DNA of 39,831 bases from Bacteroidales bacterium (GTDB lineage: Bacteria; Bacteroidota; Bacteroidia; Bacteroidales; JAHJDW01). The notes beneath the pieces are model-generated. The model saw only the letters and a list, made by a program, of their open reading frames with translations. It was not told the DNA's origin and made no database searches. A program made the position numbers and the translations under genes. The stretch covers positions 1 through 39,831 of the forward strand of contig JAQUPB010000008.1 of the NCBI GenBank assembly GCA_029004185.1, given 5' to 3'. The stretch's first letter is position 1. The number at the start of each line of letters is the position of its first letter. This document shows, piece by piece, positions 31,865-39,831 of the stretch.

Positions 31865-32476
31865 TCAGAGCACCCTGTAAATTAATATAACCCCGAATAT
31901 AATCAACAGTATTCCGCTTATTCTGTGTACCCATGATAAAAGTTTTTCGGTCAGAAAAATTTTAATTTTATTGGCAATAAATGCTTTTAATATATCGGTT
32001 GAAACAGCGGTAAACAGGGTTGCTGAAAATAAAACTAAAATTTCCATTGCTGAATCATATTCATTATGAAAAAATGCTGATGCAGCAAGCCAGAATAATA
32101 TGACAAAAGGGTTGATAGTGTTAAGTACGAATGCTTTTAAAATATAGATTATTTTTTTCGGTGAATTGTTTTCAACGCCAATATCTTCTTTGATTTTGTT
32201 TTTATAAAAAAATTCATAAATGCCGAAAATTATCATAATAATTCCGCCTGTTACACCTATTCCTGTTTTATAATTTGGCTCATAAATAAATTGAGATAGT
32301 CCAAGGTTTGAAAGTAGTATGCATGCTAAATCGCTGAGGAAAATCCCGAAAGCAAAAGCAATTCCCGAAGCGAATCCGCGTTTTATGCTTGTATGAATTA
32401 ATGCAAAAAAAACAGGACCAATAAGAATTGATAATCCCAATCCGAATAATACTCCTTTTAATATAATGCTTGTCAT
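31865..32476 (-). CDS. LysE/RhtB family exporter
   Basis: 203 residues, six hydrophobic helices. GLGLSILIGPVFFALIHTSIKRGFA is the family N-terminal signature (split here: GLSILIGPVFFALI, then KRGFA). Exports amino acids or derivatives from the cytoplasm by proton exchange. Substrate unknown. No operon partner; the upstream gene starts ~100 bp away across a repeat array. Confidence 0.88.
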   Translation of the reverse strand: MTSIILKGVLFGLGLSILIGPVFFALIHTSIKRGFASGIAFAFGIFLSDLACILLSNLGLSQFIYEPNYKTGIGVTGGIIMIIFGIYEFFYKNKIKEDIGVENNSPKKIIYILKAFVLNTINPFVILFWLAASAFFHNEYDSAMEILVLFSATLFTAVSTDILKAFIANKIKIFLTEKLLSWVHRISGILLIIFGVILIYRVL

Positions 32477-32532
32477 TATATTTCCTTATTAGTAATTTTT
32501 AAAACAAGAACTCTGTATACTGAATTTTAAAA

Positions 32533-33047
32533 ACAATCGAACAAACGAACATTTGAACATTCGAACAATCGAATTATTATGCATATGTTTTTGTTTTGTT
32601 ATTGTTTCTTGCTGTTTCAATACTTTTTACAAAAATAGAAATTAACTCATTGCACTCTGCCAAACCTTTGTCAACAAGTTCCTGATTTTTTGATAAAGAA
32701 GTTTGTCGTATGATTTTTAAAGCAATAAATGTTTCTCTTAATTCTTTCAAAACTACTTTTACTTTATGGATGAAATCATTTCTTGATTCAGCATCTTTCA
32801 CTTCGCCATAATGAAGTGAAGAAGAAAAACCGGACCTGATAAATTGGCCGGAAATAAGTTTGGCAGCAATAGAACCATTTAAACTTTCAGTTATTTTGAT
32901 AATAAGAACAGCAAAATCAATAAGCCGTTGTTCTAAATCAAAATTCCTTCTTTCCTGCTTCCCTTCTTCTTTCACAATTCTTTTATTTTTTTTGTTCGAA
33001 TGTTCGTTTGTTCGAATGTTCAAATGTTCGATTGTTCTTTTGTTCTT
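32533..33047. mobile_element. Candidate cassette: four-helix-bundle gene between inverted repeat arrays
   Basis: CGAACATTTGAACATTCGAA at 32546-32565 is found again as its exact reverse complement at 33011-33030 (20/20). Each copy lies in a wider array of GAACATTC/GAACAATC units (32533-32573 and 32993-33047), and the only gene inside is the four-helix-bundle protein. The right array also provides the last codons and stop of the GH3 gene. Confidence 0.55.
32577..32975 (-). CDS. Four-helix-bundle protein (23S rRNA intervening-sequence protein family)
   Basis: 132 residues from a GTG at 32973-32975. A TTG at 33023 is in frame, but its 16 extra codons are simply translated repeat. Family marks: NFDLEQRLIDFAVLIIKITES, QFIRSGFSSSLHYGEVKDAES (family 'ql.rs..sv..N..Ea'), FIHKVKVVLKELRETF and LLDKGLAECNELISIF-like end (here VDKGLAECNELISIF). 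These small proteins are encoded in 23S rRNA insertions and as scattered intergenic cassettes; a relative (Avd) works with retroelement reverse transcriptases. No rRNA or reverse transcriptase is nearby. The gene is bracketed by inverted repeats. Confidence 0.85.
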   Translation of the reverse strand: MKEEGKQERRNFDLEQRLIDFAVLIIKITESLNGSIAAKLISGQFIRSGFSSSLHYGEVKDAESRNDFIHKVKVVLKELRETFIALKIIRQTSLSKNQELVDKGLAECNELISIFVKSIETARNNNKTKTYA

Positions 33048-34576
33048 TTATTTTGCTTAATATATTCTTCCCAATCCAATAGTTTGGCATTTTTCAGAAC
33101 TCTCGGAAACTTATTTTGTCCTCCTTCTTTTCCGTGCATTTTCATCCAGTCGTAAAACATCTGTGAAGGCAATATTTCAACAAAAACATCTTTTATGGCT
33201 TCAATTCTTTCAACACGGTAGTCGTCGTTTAATATTTTGAGATTCTGGTCAATAATTTTGCTTAATTGCTTTGGGTCAACGTTGGAATTGTCAATGCCCA
33301 CAAACCACTTGTGAGCAAACAAATTTCCGTATTTTATGCCTGCAACGCTGAATTCCCGTATTTCCATGTTCATCTGTTCTTCTGCCATTTGAATTGCCCT
33401 GTTCATGTTATCCTGCGATAAATGTTCACCGCAGATGCTAAGGAAATGTTTTGTTCTGCCGGTTATTATTATTTCGCATTTACTTTTTGAAGTGAACTTA
33501 ATTGTGTCGCCTATAATATAGCGGTATGCTCCGGCGCATGTTGTAAGAAGCAATGCGTATTCTTTGTCTTCTTCAATCTGGTCAATTGTGAGGGTTTCCG
33601 GGTTTTCAATAAGATTTCCGTCGTTATCAAAATTTATTTCGTTGAACGGAATAAATTCGTAAAATAATCCGTTGTTCAGAACCATCTGCATTGAATTTGT
33701 ATTCGGGCGGCTTTGGTAAGCTATAAATCCTTCGGATGCAAGGTATGTTTCAATATATGTCAGTGGTTTTGCAAGCAGTTTTTCGAAACCCTTGATGTAT
33801 GGAGCAAATGAAACACCGCCATGAACATAAATAGATAAATTAGGCCAGATATCGTGAATGGTTTTAAGGTTATGATGGCTTATTATTTTTTCGAGTAAAA
33901 TTTGTATCCATGCCGGAACACCCGCAATAACACCAATATCCCAGTCTTTTGAATTTTTTACTATTTCATCGAGTTTTGTAGGCCAGTTGCGTTCTTTGGC
34001 AATTCTCCTGCCGGGCTTGTAAAAATGCTGAAACCAGAAAGGAATGTTTCCTGCTGTAATCCCTGATAAATCACCTTCGTAATAAGTCCCGTTGTAGCTT
34101 AAATGAGTGCTGCCGCCAAGCATTAAAATCCCTTTTTCGTAAAACTCTTTCGGAAAATCATAGTATGCCAGTGAAAATATCTGACGTATGCTTGTTTTCT
34201 TGATTGCTCTCAGCATATCATTTGTAACCGGTATCTGTTTACTTGAAGCTTCTGAAGTTCCCGAACTCAATGCAAAATATTTTACGTTTCCGGGCCAGCA
34301 AACATATGGTTCTCCGTTTAAAGAACGGTACCACCATTTTCTGAAAATCATGTTATAGTCAAATATCGGAACATTCTTCTGATAAGCTCCTACGATATTT
34401 TTTTCTTTTAAAATTTCCTGGAAGTTATATCTTTCGCCAAAAGCCGTAATGCTGCCTCTCTTTAGCAATTTCCTGAGGGTTTTCTTCTGCAGTTTATAGC
34501 CATTTGTTTTTTCGGAAGCAGGTAGTTTTTTCCTTAAGTCAATCGCACTTTTAATAATCGAACCTAATATTGGCAT
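33020..34576 (-). CDS. GH3 (auxin-responsive promoter) family acyl-adenylating protein
   Basis: 518 residues, usual for bacterial GH3. ANL-superfamily-like fold: FALSSGTSEASSKQIPVT is the ATP-binding P-loop motif, YLASEGFIAYQS and AYRYIIGDTIKFTSK fit the later adenylation motifs, and ITGRTKHFLSICGEHLS the hinge. Plant members conjugate amino acids to acyl acids; bacterial roles are mostly unknown. The last ~12 residues (KQNKRTKEQSNI) come from the repeat array, so the native C-terminus may have been replaced. Confidence 0.88.
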   Translation of the reverse strand: MPILGSIIKSAIDLRKKLPASEKTNGYKLQKKTLRKLLKRGSITAFGERYNFQEILKEKNIVGAYQKNVPIFDYNMIFRKWWYRSLNGEPYVCWPGNVKYFALSSGTSEASSKQIPVTNDMLRAIKKTSIRQIFSLAYYDFPKEFYEKGILMLGGSTHLSYNGTYYEGDLSGITAGNIPFWFQHFYKPGRRIAKERNWPTKLDEIVKNSKDWDIGVIAGVPAWIQILLEKIISHHNLKTIHDIWPNLSIYVHGGVSFAPYIKGFEKLLAKPLTYIETYLASEGFIAYQSRPNTNSMQMVLNNGLFYEFIPFNEINFDNDGNLIENPETLTIDQIEEDKEYALLLTTCAGAYRYIIGDTIKFTSKSKCEIIITGRTKHFLSICGEHLSQDNMNRAIQMAEEQMNMEIREFSVAGIKYGNLFAHKWFVGIDNSNVDPKQLSKIIDQNLKILNDDYRVERIEAIKDVFVEILPSQMFYDWMKMHGKEGGQNKFPRVLKNAKLLDWEEYIKQNKRTKEQSNI

Positions 34577-34787
34577 CTTTTGTGTTTTCAGATTTGAAAG
34601 GGTAAAAATAATAAAATTTAATTTAACGTGTAATATTTAATTGGAATTATAAAAAAAAGCACAAAGCACAAGGCATAAGGTGTGGAGCAAAGGGCAGGGG
34701 GCGTAGAGCAGAGAGCATAGGGCAGAGAGTATGGAGCGTAGAGCAAAGAGCATGGGGCTCTTTCTACTGAATACCGAGTACTGACTG
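34577..34787. repeat. Degenerate GGAGCAAAGAGCA-type array
   Basis: 34657-34762: units such as AGCACAAAGCACAAGGCATA, then GGAGCAAAGGGCAG, TAGAGCAGAGAGCATAGG and so on, 7-15 bp spacing, G/A-rich. It lies between lon and the GH3 gene. No gene seen. Confidence 0.7.
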
Positions 34788-37214
34788 CTATTTTTTCAGG
34801 GCTATATCAATAACATCAATCATATCATTAATATAATGAAACTTCACGCCTTTGCGGTATTTTTCATTTATGTCGTTGATGTTTATTTTGTTTTCTGATG
34901 AGAGGACAATGTCGGTTATGCCTGCTCTTTTGGCGGCAAGAATTTTTTCTTTAATTCCGCCCACAGGAAGAACTTTTCCGCGGAGTGTTATTTCGCCTGT
35001 CATTGCGAGTTTTGCCTTGACTTTTCTTTTTGTAAAAGCAGAAGCCAGTGAAGCGAACATTGTAATTCCTGCAGATGGTCCGTCTTTTGGTGTTGCACCT
35101 TCGGGAACGTGAATGTGAACATTCCATTTTTCAAAACTCTCGTCCGGAATATTTAATTTTTTTGCGTGCGCTTTCAGATATTCGTAAGCAATAGTTGCTG
35201 ATTCTTTCATTACGTCTCCAAGATTACCGGTGAGCGTGAGATTGCCTTTTCCCTTGCTCAGACTTGTTTCCACAAAAAGTATTTCGCCTCCGAATACTGT
35301 CCAAGCCAACCCTGTAACAACTCCGGCAACTTCGCTTTTAATGAATTTATCTTTCTGGAAAACCGGAATTCCGAGAAGTTTCTGCAGGTGTTCTGCTTCA
35401 ATTGTAGTGTTCGATCTTTTCCCTGATGCAATATCTTTTGCTTTCTTTCTTAATATGGCGGCAACTTTCTTTTCCAGTTCGCGAACTCCCGATTCTCTTG
35501 TGTAGTCCTCGATTATTTTTATTATCGCTTTATCATGGAATTTTATTTTTTCTTTTTCCAAACCATGTTCAACAATTTGTTTCGGAATAAGATGTCGTTT
35601 TGCAATCTGAAGTTTTTCTTCAATTATGTATCCGTTTATTTCTATTATTTCCATCCTGTCCTTCAATGCAGGCAATACAGTATTTATGTTATTTGCAGTG
35701 GCAATAAACAAAACATTTGACAAGTCATAATCTGCTTCAAGATAATTGTCGTAAAAAGAATTATTCTGTTCGGGGTCGAGGACTTCGAGCAGGGCAGAAG
35801 ACGGGTCGCCATGAAAAGGATTGTTTCCTACTTTATCAATTTCGTCGAGAACAAATACGGGATTCGATGATTTTGCTTTTTTTATGTTCTGTATAATTCT
35901 TCCGGGCATTGCACCAATGTATGTTTTTCTGTGTCCGCGGATTTCGGCTTCATCTCTCAAGCCGCCAAGTGACATCCTGACATAGTTTCTTCCAAGGGCT
36001 GACGCTATTGATTTTCCGAGTGATGTTTTTCCAACTCCCGGCGGTCCGTACAGGCATAGTATCGGCGATTTCATGTTTTTCTTGAGCTTGAGAACTGCCA
36101 GATGTTCAATAATTCTTTCTTTTACTTTTTCCAATCCGTAGTGGTCTTTATCGAGAACTTTCTGTGCTGTTTTCAAATCAAAATTATCGGTTGTGAATTC
36201 ATTCCACGGCAGGTCAAGCAGGGTTTCCACATAATTTATCTGTATGGAATATTCTGCGGCGGCAGGGTGCATTCGCTGAAGTTTGTTTATTTCGCGCTTG
36301 AAAGCTTCGTCTATTTGCTTGCTCCATTTTTTTGTTTTTGCTTTTTCAAGCATTTCGCCTATTTGCTGTTCATGCGGATTTCCGCCCAATTCCTCCTGAA
36401 TGGTTTTCAACTGCTGACCAAGCAGAAAGTCTCTTTGCTGTTTATCTAAATCTACTTTTACTTTCGACTGAATCTGGCTTTTAAGCTCGAGCATCTGGAG
36501 TTCTTTCGAAAGAAAACCAAGAAGGAGGTTTGCTCTTTCTTTTAAATCAAGGGTTTCCAGAAGTTTTTGCTTGTCGTTTACATTTGTATTCAGGTTTGAA
36601 GAAACGAAATTTATGAGGAACGTGGAGCTTTCTATATTTTTAATTGCAAAACCTGCTTCCGTTGGTATGTGAGGCGATAGCTTTATTATCTGAAGGGCAA
36701 GGTCTTTAATGGAATCAATAAGCGCCGTAAAACTTTCATCTTTTTCGGGGATATTACCTGCTATAATCTGCTTTACTTTTGCTTTCCAGTATGGTTCGGT
36801 TTGGGTGAGCTCAATTATTTCAAACCTGGTTTTGCCCTGAATTATTGCAGTTGAGCTTCCATCGGGCATTTGCAGAACTTTGACGATGTGTGCAATTGTA
36901 CCTGTTTTATTTATGTCATCAAGTTTCGGGTCGTCAATAGATTCATCTTTCTGCGAAACAACACCTATGGTTTTGTCTGTTTTGTATGCGTCTTTAATTA
37001 GATTTATTGATTTGTCTCGTCCAACTGTTATGGGAACAAGTATTCCGGGAAAGAGAACTGTATTCTTAAGAGGCAGAATAGGCAATAGCTCAGGGAATTT
37101 TGTAGGCTCAATAATTTCTTCTTCTTCCGAAGTTATTATGGGAACAAATTCAGCTTCATCGCTCAATACGGCAAATTCCAATCTATCCAGATCTATGTCT
37201 TTATTTTTTCTCAT
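34788..37214 (-). CDS. lon: ATP-dependent Lon protease
   Basis: 808 residues, full length. The N-terminal LonN domain starts near residue 43 (LPILPLKNTVLFPG) after an acidic extension. AAA+ module: Walker A GPPGVGKT (390-397), Walker B VFVLDEID (453-460). Protease dyad Ser714 in DGPSAG and Lys755 in GGIKEK. Degrades misfolded and regulatory proteins in the cytosol. Single-gene unit; no HAIR/CIRCE-type heat-shock operator recognised upstream. Confidence 0.97.
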   Translation of the reverse strand: MRKNKDIDLDRLEFAVLSDEAEFVPIITSEEEEIIEPTKFPELLPILPLKNTVLFPGILVPITVGRDKSINLIKDAYKTDKTIGVVSQKDESIDDPKLDDINKTGTIAHIVKVLQMPDGSSTAIIQGKTRFEIIELTQTEPYWKAKVKQIIAGNIPEKDESFTALIDSIKDLALQIIKLSPHIPTEAGFAIKNIESSTFLINFVSSNLNTNVNDKQKLLETLDLKERANLLLGFLSKELQMLELKSQIQSKVKVDLDKQQRDFLLGQQLKTIQEELGGNPHEQQIGEMLEKAKTKKWSKQIDEAFKREINKLQRMHPAAAEYSIQINYVETLLDLPWNEFTTDNFDLKTAQKVLDKDHYGLEKVKERIIEHLAVLKLKKNMKSPILCLYGPPGVGKTSLGKSIASALGRNYVRMSLGGLRDEAEIRGHRKTYIGAMPGRIIQNIKKAKSSNPVFVLDEIDKVGNNPFHGDPSSALLEVLDPEQNNSFYDNYLEADYDLSNVLFIATANNINTVLPALKDRMEIIEINGYIIEEKLQIAKRHLIPKQIVEHGLEKEKIKFHDKAIIKIIEDYTRESGVRELEKKVAAILRKKAKDIASGKRSNTTIEAEHLQKLLGIPVFQKDKFIKSEVAGVVTGLAWTVFGGEILFVETSLSKGKGNLTLTGNLGDVMKESATIAYEYLKAHAKKLNIPDESFEKWNVHIHVPEGATPKDGPSAGITMFASLASAFTKRKVKAKLAMTGEITLRGKVLPVGGIKEKILAAKRAGITDIVLSSENKININDINEKYRKGVKFHYINDMIDVIDIALKK

Positions 37215-37532
37215 CTTTTAATGTCAAACTGTCAGAAATTTTCTAATTAATATATAAAGTATGTCGCCAATGAGTATTGTCAATTTCTGTACCAAAAAAA
37301 TTTAAACAATATTCTTGTACGGATTTGGCAGTGTATTGTTACACTTCATTATTTATATGTGATTACAATAATTATTTTGAAACTTTGCGGAACCCTTTGC
37401 GGACTTTGCGGGAAACAAATTATTTATTTAACGAAGAATACGCTAAGATATCGCTGAGAACGCAAAGGTTATAGTGAAAATATTGTTTGTTGAACCAATG
37501 AGTGGTGGTATTCTGTATTTTGTTGTAGAACT
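37215..37532. other. Intergenic region upstream of lon
   Basis: No gene seen. Contains a CTTTGCGGA triplet array (37383-37411) and a CGCTAAGATATCGCTGAGAA stretch (37441-37460), related to the CACTAAG repeat family. No exact -7 box for lon found on the minus strand. Confidence 0.4.
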
Positions 37533-38141
37533 TTAAAATTTATTTCCCAGACTCAAAGATAAATAAGGTTTGATGCCCAGTCCGGTGTAACTTGGATCAC
37601 TGTTGATATCATAGTTTTTCACTTGTATTCCGAGTCCGGTATAAAAATCCATAACGAAATTGTGCTCTTTTATTATCTGATATCCGATAAAGCAGGAAAG
37701 ATGCCCTTCTATTACATTTGTTTTAGCTGATTTGTCTTCCCACGGACTTGTGCTGTAATACGACAAATCAACAAAAGGTGAGATGTATAATCCTGTTAAT
37801 GGCTTATCGCTTTTGCTTAAATAATGTTTAATTCCGGAGCTGGCGGTTAATCCCCTGAGGAAGTCTGTTCTGATGTCATCGAAGTTGGAGTTTCTGCTGC
37901 CTAAAACTATTGAAAAGGGGCCGTCGAAGGAAAGTCCGATATAGTATGATTTCTTTTCTTTGATTTGTTTTTCCATGATTAAACCAAAGAGGGTGTGGTA
38001 GCAAAAATATGTTTCTGAGTTTGAGTGTTCAGATAACACAGGTAAAAAATTTGCCTTGAATATTGTTATATTCTTTGTTTCCTGTGCATTTGTAAGTAAC
38101 GGTAACATAAAAAACAAGACAATGAAAATTTGTTTTCTCAT
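37533..38141 (-). CDS. Exported outer-membrane beta-barrel-like protein
   Basis: 202 residues. Signal peptide (MRKQIFIVLFFMLPLLTNAQ), then alternating beta strands with aromatic ends (KKSYYIGLSFDGPFSIVLGS, LYISPFVDLSYYSTSPW, GLGIQVKNYDI), ending in LSLSLGNKF with a terminal Phe as in outer-membrane proteins. Function unknown. It lies 6 bp downstream of the GH114-like lipoprotein gene; likely one operon. Confidence 0.7.
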   Translation of the reverse strand: MRKQIFIVLFFMLPLLTNAQETKNITIFKANFLPVLSEHSNSETYFCYHTLFGLIMEKQIKEKKSYYIGLSFDGPFSIVLGSRNSNFDDIRTDFLRGLTASSGIKHYLSKSDKPLTGLYISPFVDLSYYSTSPWEDKSAKTNVIEGHLSCFIGYQIIKEHNFVMDFYTGLGIQVKNYDINSDPSYTGLGIKPYLSLSLGNKF

Positions 38142-38147
38142 ATTTTT

Positions 38148-39158
38148 TTATTTTATATATTTGGTTTCGTAATATTCGTATGCGTCAATAATGTCGAGGT
38201 AAACGCCATCAAATCCGGCATCAATTATTTTGTTGAGATAGGAGTCGGTGTAACCGTAAATAACGTTTTTCCATTCCCTGAACCAGTATTTTACTTTGTA
38301 GTTTCCCTGCCATAAAGGATTTTGTGCATCGAGCCATTCGGGTGCAGTGCGCACTACTCTTCCTGTTGGCGTTGTCCACGATGAACTCCAGTACCATCTG
38401 TAATTTTCAGCTTCGCCAATGCTCATGTAAGCAATTACAAGTCGTTTGCCTCCATTTTCCTTGTTTTTGAGCAAGGCAATATCTGTGCTGTTAAATATAT
38501 TTTCTTCGCAATAAATATCCATTATTATTATATCATAATTTGTGAATTTTACGGCATTAATAAAACTTTCTTTTGTGGGATAATTAGATGAATTTATGAT
38601 ATAAAGAAAATTCTTTGCATCTGATAATTTATTTATGTCGTTGGCATTTTCATTATAGACAGAATAGGATGGAATGACATTCAGGTCGCGTTCAGTTGCA
38701 GCAAATGAAATGAACCCGTAATTTGAATTTGAAAGAAACGAATTATTTGTTTTATCTGCATCCCGGCAATAATCGGTAACGAGAACTGTTTTTCCGTTGT
38801 TTTTTAATATGTTTAGAAAAGGAAGCATTTCATTTGTGTTGTCTCCTGAAGTAGCTACATTGTCTCCGTCATATCCATATAAAAGGTCTTCTCTTCCTAT
38901 TCCGTCAATTGCATTCAGGTAATCTGTGTCGACAGCGCCTGTGGCTTTCTTGTCTTTTGTAACAATAGGTTCCCCGTTTTGCGGAATTATTATAAAACCG
39001 GAGTGTTTTGCACGTGCATAAGCCGAAATTTCTCCGACAAAAGTGCGCATTTCCTGAGCGAAATCAATATTTTTATAAGGATTGTTTTTTTTGCATGAAA
39101 AAAAACAAGAGGCAACAATCAGTAAAATAAATCCTTTTATGGGTATGCGGAGTTTCAT
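38148..39158 (-). CDS. Lipoprotein with GH114-like (TM1410/endo-alpha-1,4-polygalactosaminidase) TIM barrel
   Basis: 336 residues. Lipoprotein signal with lipobox VASC (Cys18; Cys22 is a weaker option). Barrel marks of the GH114/TM1410 family: KNFLYIINSSNYPT, IIIMDIYCEEN, RLVIAYMSIGEAENYRWYW, WREW-like segment (KYWFREWKNVIYGY) and DAGFDGVYLDIIDAYEYY at the C-terminus, whose Asp residues are candidate catalytic acids. Likely an envelope-anchored glycosidase acting on amino-sugar polysaccharide; substrate inferred from family only. Confidence 0.82.
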   Translation of the reverse strand: MKLRIPIKGFILLIVASCFFSCKKNNPYKNIDFAQEMRTFVGEISAYARAKHSGFIIIPQNGEPIVTKDKKATGAVDTDYLNAIDGIGREDLLYGYDGDNVATSGDNTNEMLPFLNILKNNGKTVLVTDYCRDADKTNNSFLSNSNYGFISFAATERDLNVIPSYSVYNENANDINKLSDAKNFLYIINSSNYPTKESFINAVKFTNYDIIIMDIYCEENIFNSTDIALLKNKENGGKRLVIAYMSIGEAENYRWYWSSSWTTPTGRVVRTAPEWLDAQNPLWQGNYKVKYWFREWKNVIYGYTDSYLNKIIDAGFDGVYLDIIDAYEYYETKYIK

Positions 39159-39196
39159 AAAGTATGATTGTTTTTTTTTTGTTAATCATAATTATA

Positions 39197-39228
39197 CAAA
39201 AATAAATAAAATATTTGTTCGCAACAAA
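39197..39228 (-). promoter_or_regulatory. Promoter of the GH114-like lipoprotein operon
   Basis: On the minus strand, TTTG (39225-39228) and TATTTTTG (39197-39204) with a 20-bp spacer, 38 bp before the ATG. Confidence 0.65.
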
Positions 39229-39276
39229 TCGGTGTTCAGTAATCAGTAATCGGTAATCAGTGGTCAGTAGCCAGTA
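39228..39276. repeat. 7-bp array (AATCAGT/AATCGGT)
   Basis: Units TCGGTGT, TCAGTAA, TCAGTAA, TCGGTAA, TCAGTGG, TCAGTAG, CCAGTAA. Same family as 18073, 23583 and 25948. Its left edge touches the -33 of the GH114 promoter. Confidence 0.82.
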
Positions 39277-39374
39277 AAAAAGGGCATAACTGTAGTCTTT
39301 AAATTTTATTTTTTTTAAAATTCATAATTTTCTTACTTTTATAAAAAATTAAACATAATAAAACAAACCTAAAA

Positions 39375-39380
39375 AGGAGG
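39375..39380 (+). promoter_or_regulatory. Shine-Dalgarno AGGAGG before the band-7 gene
   Basis: A perfect AGGAGG 4 bp before the ATG at 39385. Unusual here: the other genes in the window show no such site, as expected for Bacteroidota. Confidence 0.65.
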
Positions 39381-39384
39381 AAAA

Positions 39385-39831
39385 ATGAATTCTAATGCAA
39401 TTACATCAATTTTAATTCCCGTAATAATAATTTTTTTCTGGGGAATAAGAATAGTACGTCCTACCCACAGGGCATTAATAGAACGACTTGGAAAATACAA
39501 CCGTTTTGCAAATCCCGGCTTTCACTGGATCATTCCTATTATAGAAAGAATGTTTACCGTTAATACAACAGAACAAATGGTAGATGCCGAACCGCAGGAA
39601 ATAATTACAAACGACAATCTGAATGCAAGAGTTGATGCGCAGGTTTATTTTAAGGTAAAAGATGACGAAACGAGTGTTAAGAGTTCGCAATATATGTTAA
39701 CAGATATCAGTGGCAGATAGTGAATCTTGCACGTACAACGCTTAGAAATATCATAGGTACCCTCACGTTAAAATCGGCAAACAGCGAAAGAGGAAAAATA
39801 AATGCGGAACTGCATAAAACACTTTGTGAAG
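39385..39831 (+). pseudogene. SPFH/band-7 (stomatin/HflK-like) protein, frameshifted and cut by the window end
   Basis: Frame 1 encodes an N-terminal membrane helix (ILIPVIIIFFWGIRIV), then VRPTHRALIERLGKYNRFAN, PGFHWIIPIIERM and DNLNARVDAQVYFKV, typical of the stomatin-like band-7 domain, until SSQY. It then reads off into a stop at 39718-39720. In another frame from ~39696 the family continues perfectly: VNRYQWQIVNLARTTLRNII, GTLTLKSANSERGKINAEL. Restoring one base near 39693-39695 (TATAT to TATAAT) gives SQYNVNRYQW, so a single-base deletion is the simplest cause. It may be a real mutation or an assembly error. Intact relatives are membrane scaffold proteins. Confidence 0.85.

Noticed and set aside
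33020-33023. Translational coupling of GH3 and the four-helix-bundle gene by a 4-bp overlap
   Set aside because: The overlap depends on a TTG start inside the repeat array; a GTG at 32975 gives the normal family N-terminus.

Overview
The window looks like a chromosomal piece of a Bacteroidota (probably Bacteroidales-like) genome, AT-rich and probably environmental. The evidence is repeated exact matches to the Bacteroidota -7 promoter box TAnnTTTG, near-absence of Shine-Dalgarno sites, type IX secretion sorting domains, a Bacteroidota-style Lgt, a DUF4159 protein, a GH3-family protein, and many degenerate 7-8 bp intergenic repeats.

Layout. 1-3039 (minus): partial inositol monophosphatase, lipoprotein esterase, lgt. 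3184-5932 (plus): a compact, unusual operon of a ribulose-phosphate-epimerase-like domain fused to KdsD-like CBS domains, a DAHP-synthase-type enzyme, and an XRE-HTH fused to a KdsC-like phosphatase. I read it as a candidate ulosonic-acid (KDO-like) module. 6128-8768 (plus): three exported proteins, one transglutaminase-like and one with SprB and T9SS sorting domains. 9211-16751 (minus): LTA-synthase-like sulfatase-fold enzyme, an exported protein, O-antigen ligase-like protein, two tandem Wzz-like proteins and a Wzx-like flippase; a GT4 glycosyltransferase follows on the plus strand. This is a surface-polysaccharide assembly locus. 18224-21606: pyrD/pyrK, apt, rsmE.

21697-25939: tRNA-Lys, -Ser and -Pro, a type IX domain relic, a small basic protein, an orphan HipB-like repressor with a twin operator, an orphan phage/eCIS-type tail-tube protein, arfB, tRNA-Arg, a DUF4159 protein and an LpxH-like hydrolase. 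26137-26505 is tmRNA. A 15-bp copy (14/15) of its 3' end recurs at 30939-30953, so about 4.4 kb appears to be an island inserted in ssrA. The island holds a MazG-like pyrophosphohydrolase coupled to a GIY-YIG/SF1 helicase/LexA-like protease fusion, an AAA/DUF4143 ATPase with its own operator-like palindromes, and a broken reading frame at the right junction. I consider it a candidate defence or stress-response system.

30988-39831: thioredoxin-like protein, LysE exporter, a four-helix-bundle (23S-IVP-like) gene bracketed by a perfect 20-bp inverted repeat, GH3 family protein, Lon protease, an outer-membrane-type protein with a GH114-like lipoprotein, and a band-7 (SPFH) gene carrying a frameshift at the window edge.

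No rRNA operon, CRISPR array or complete transposase/integrase was seen.
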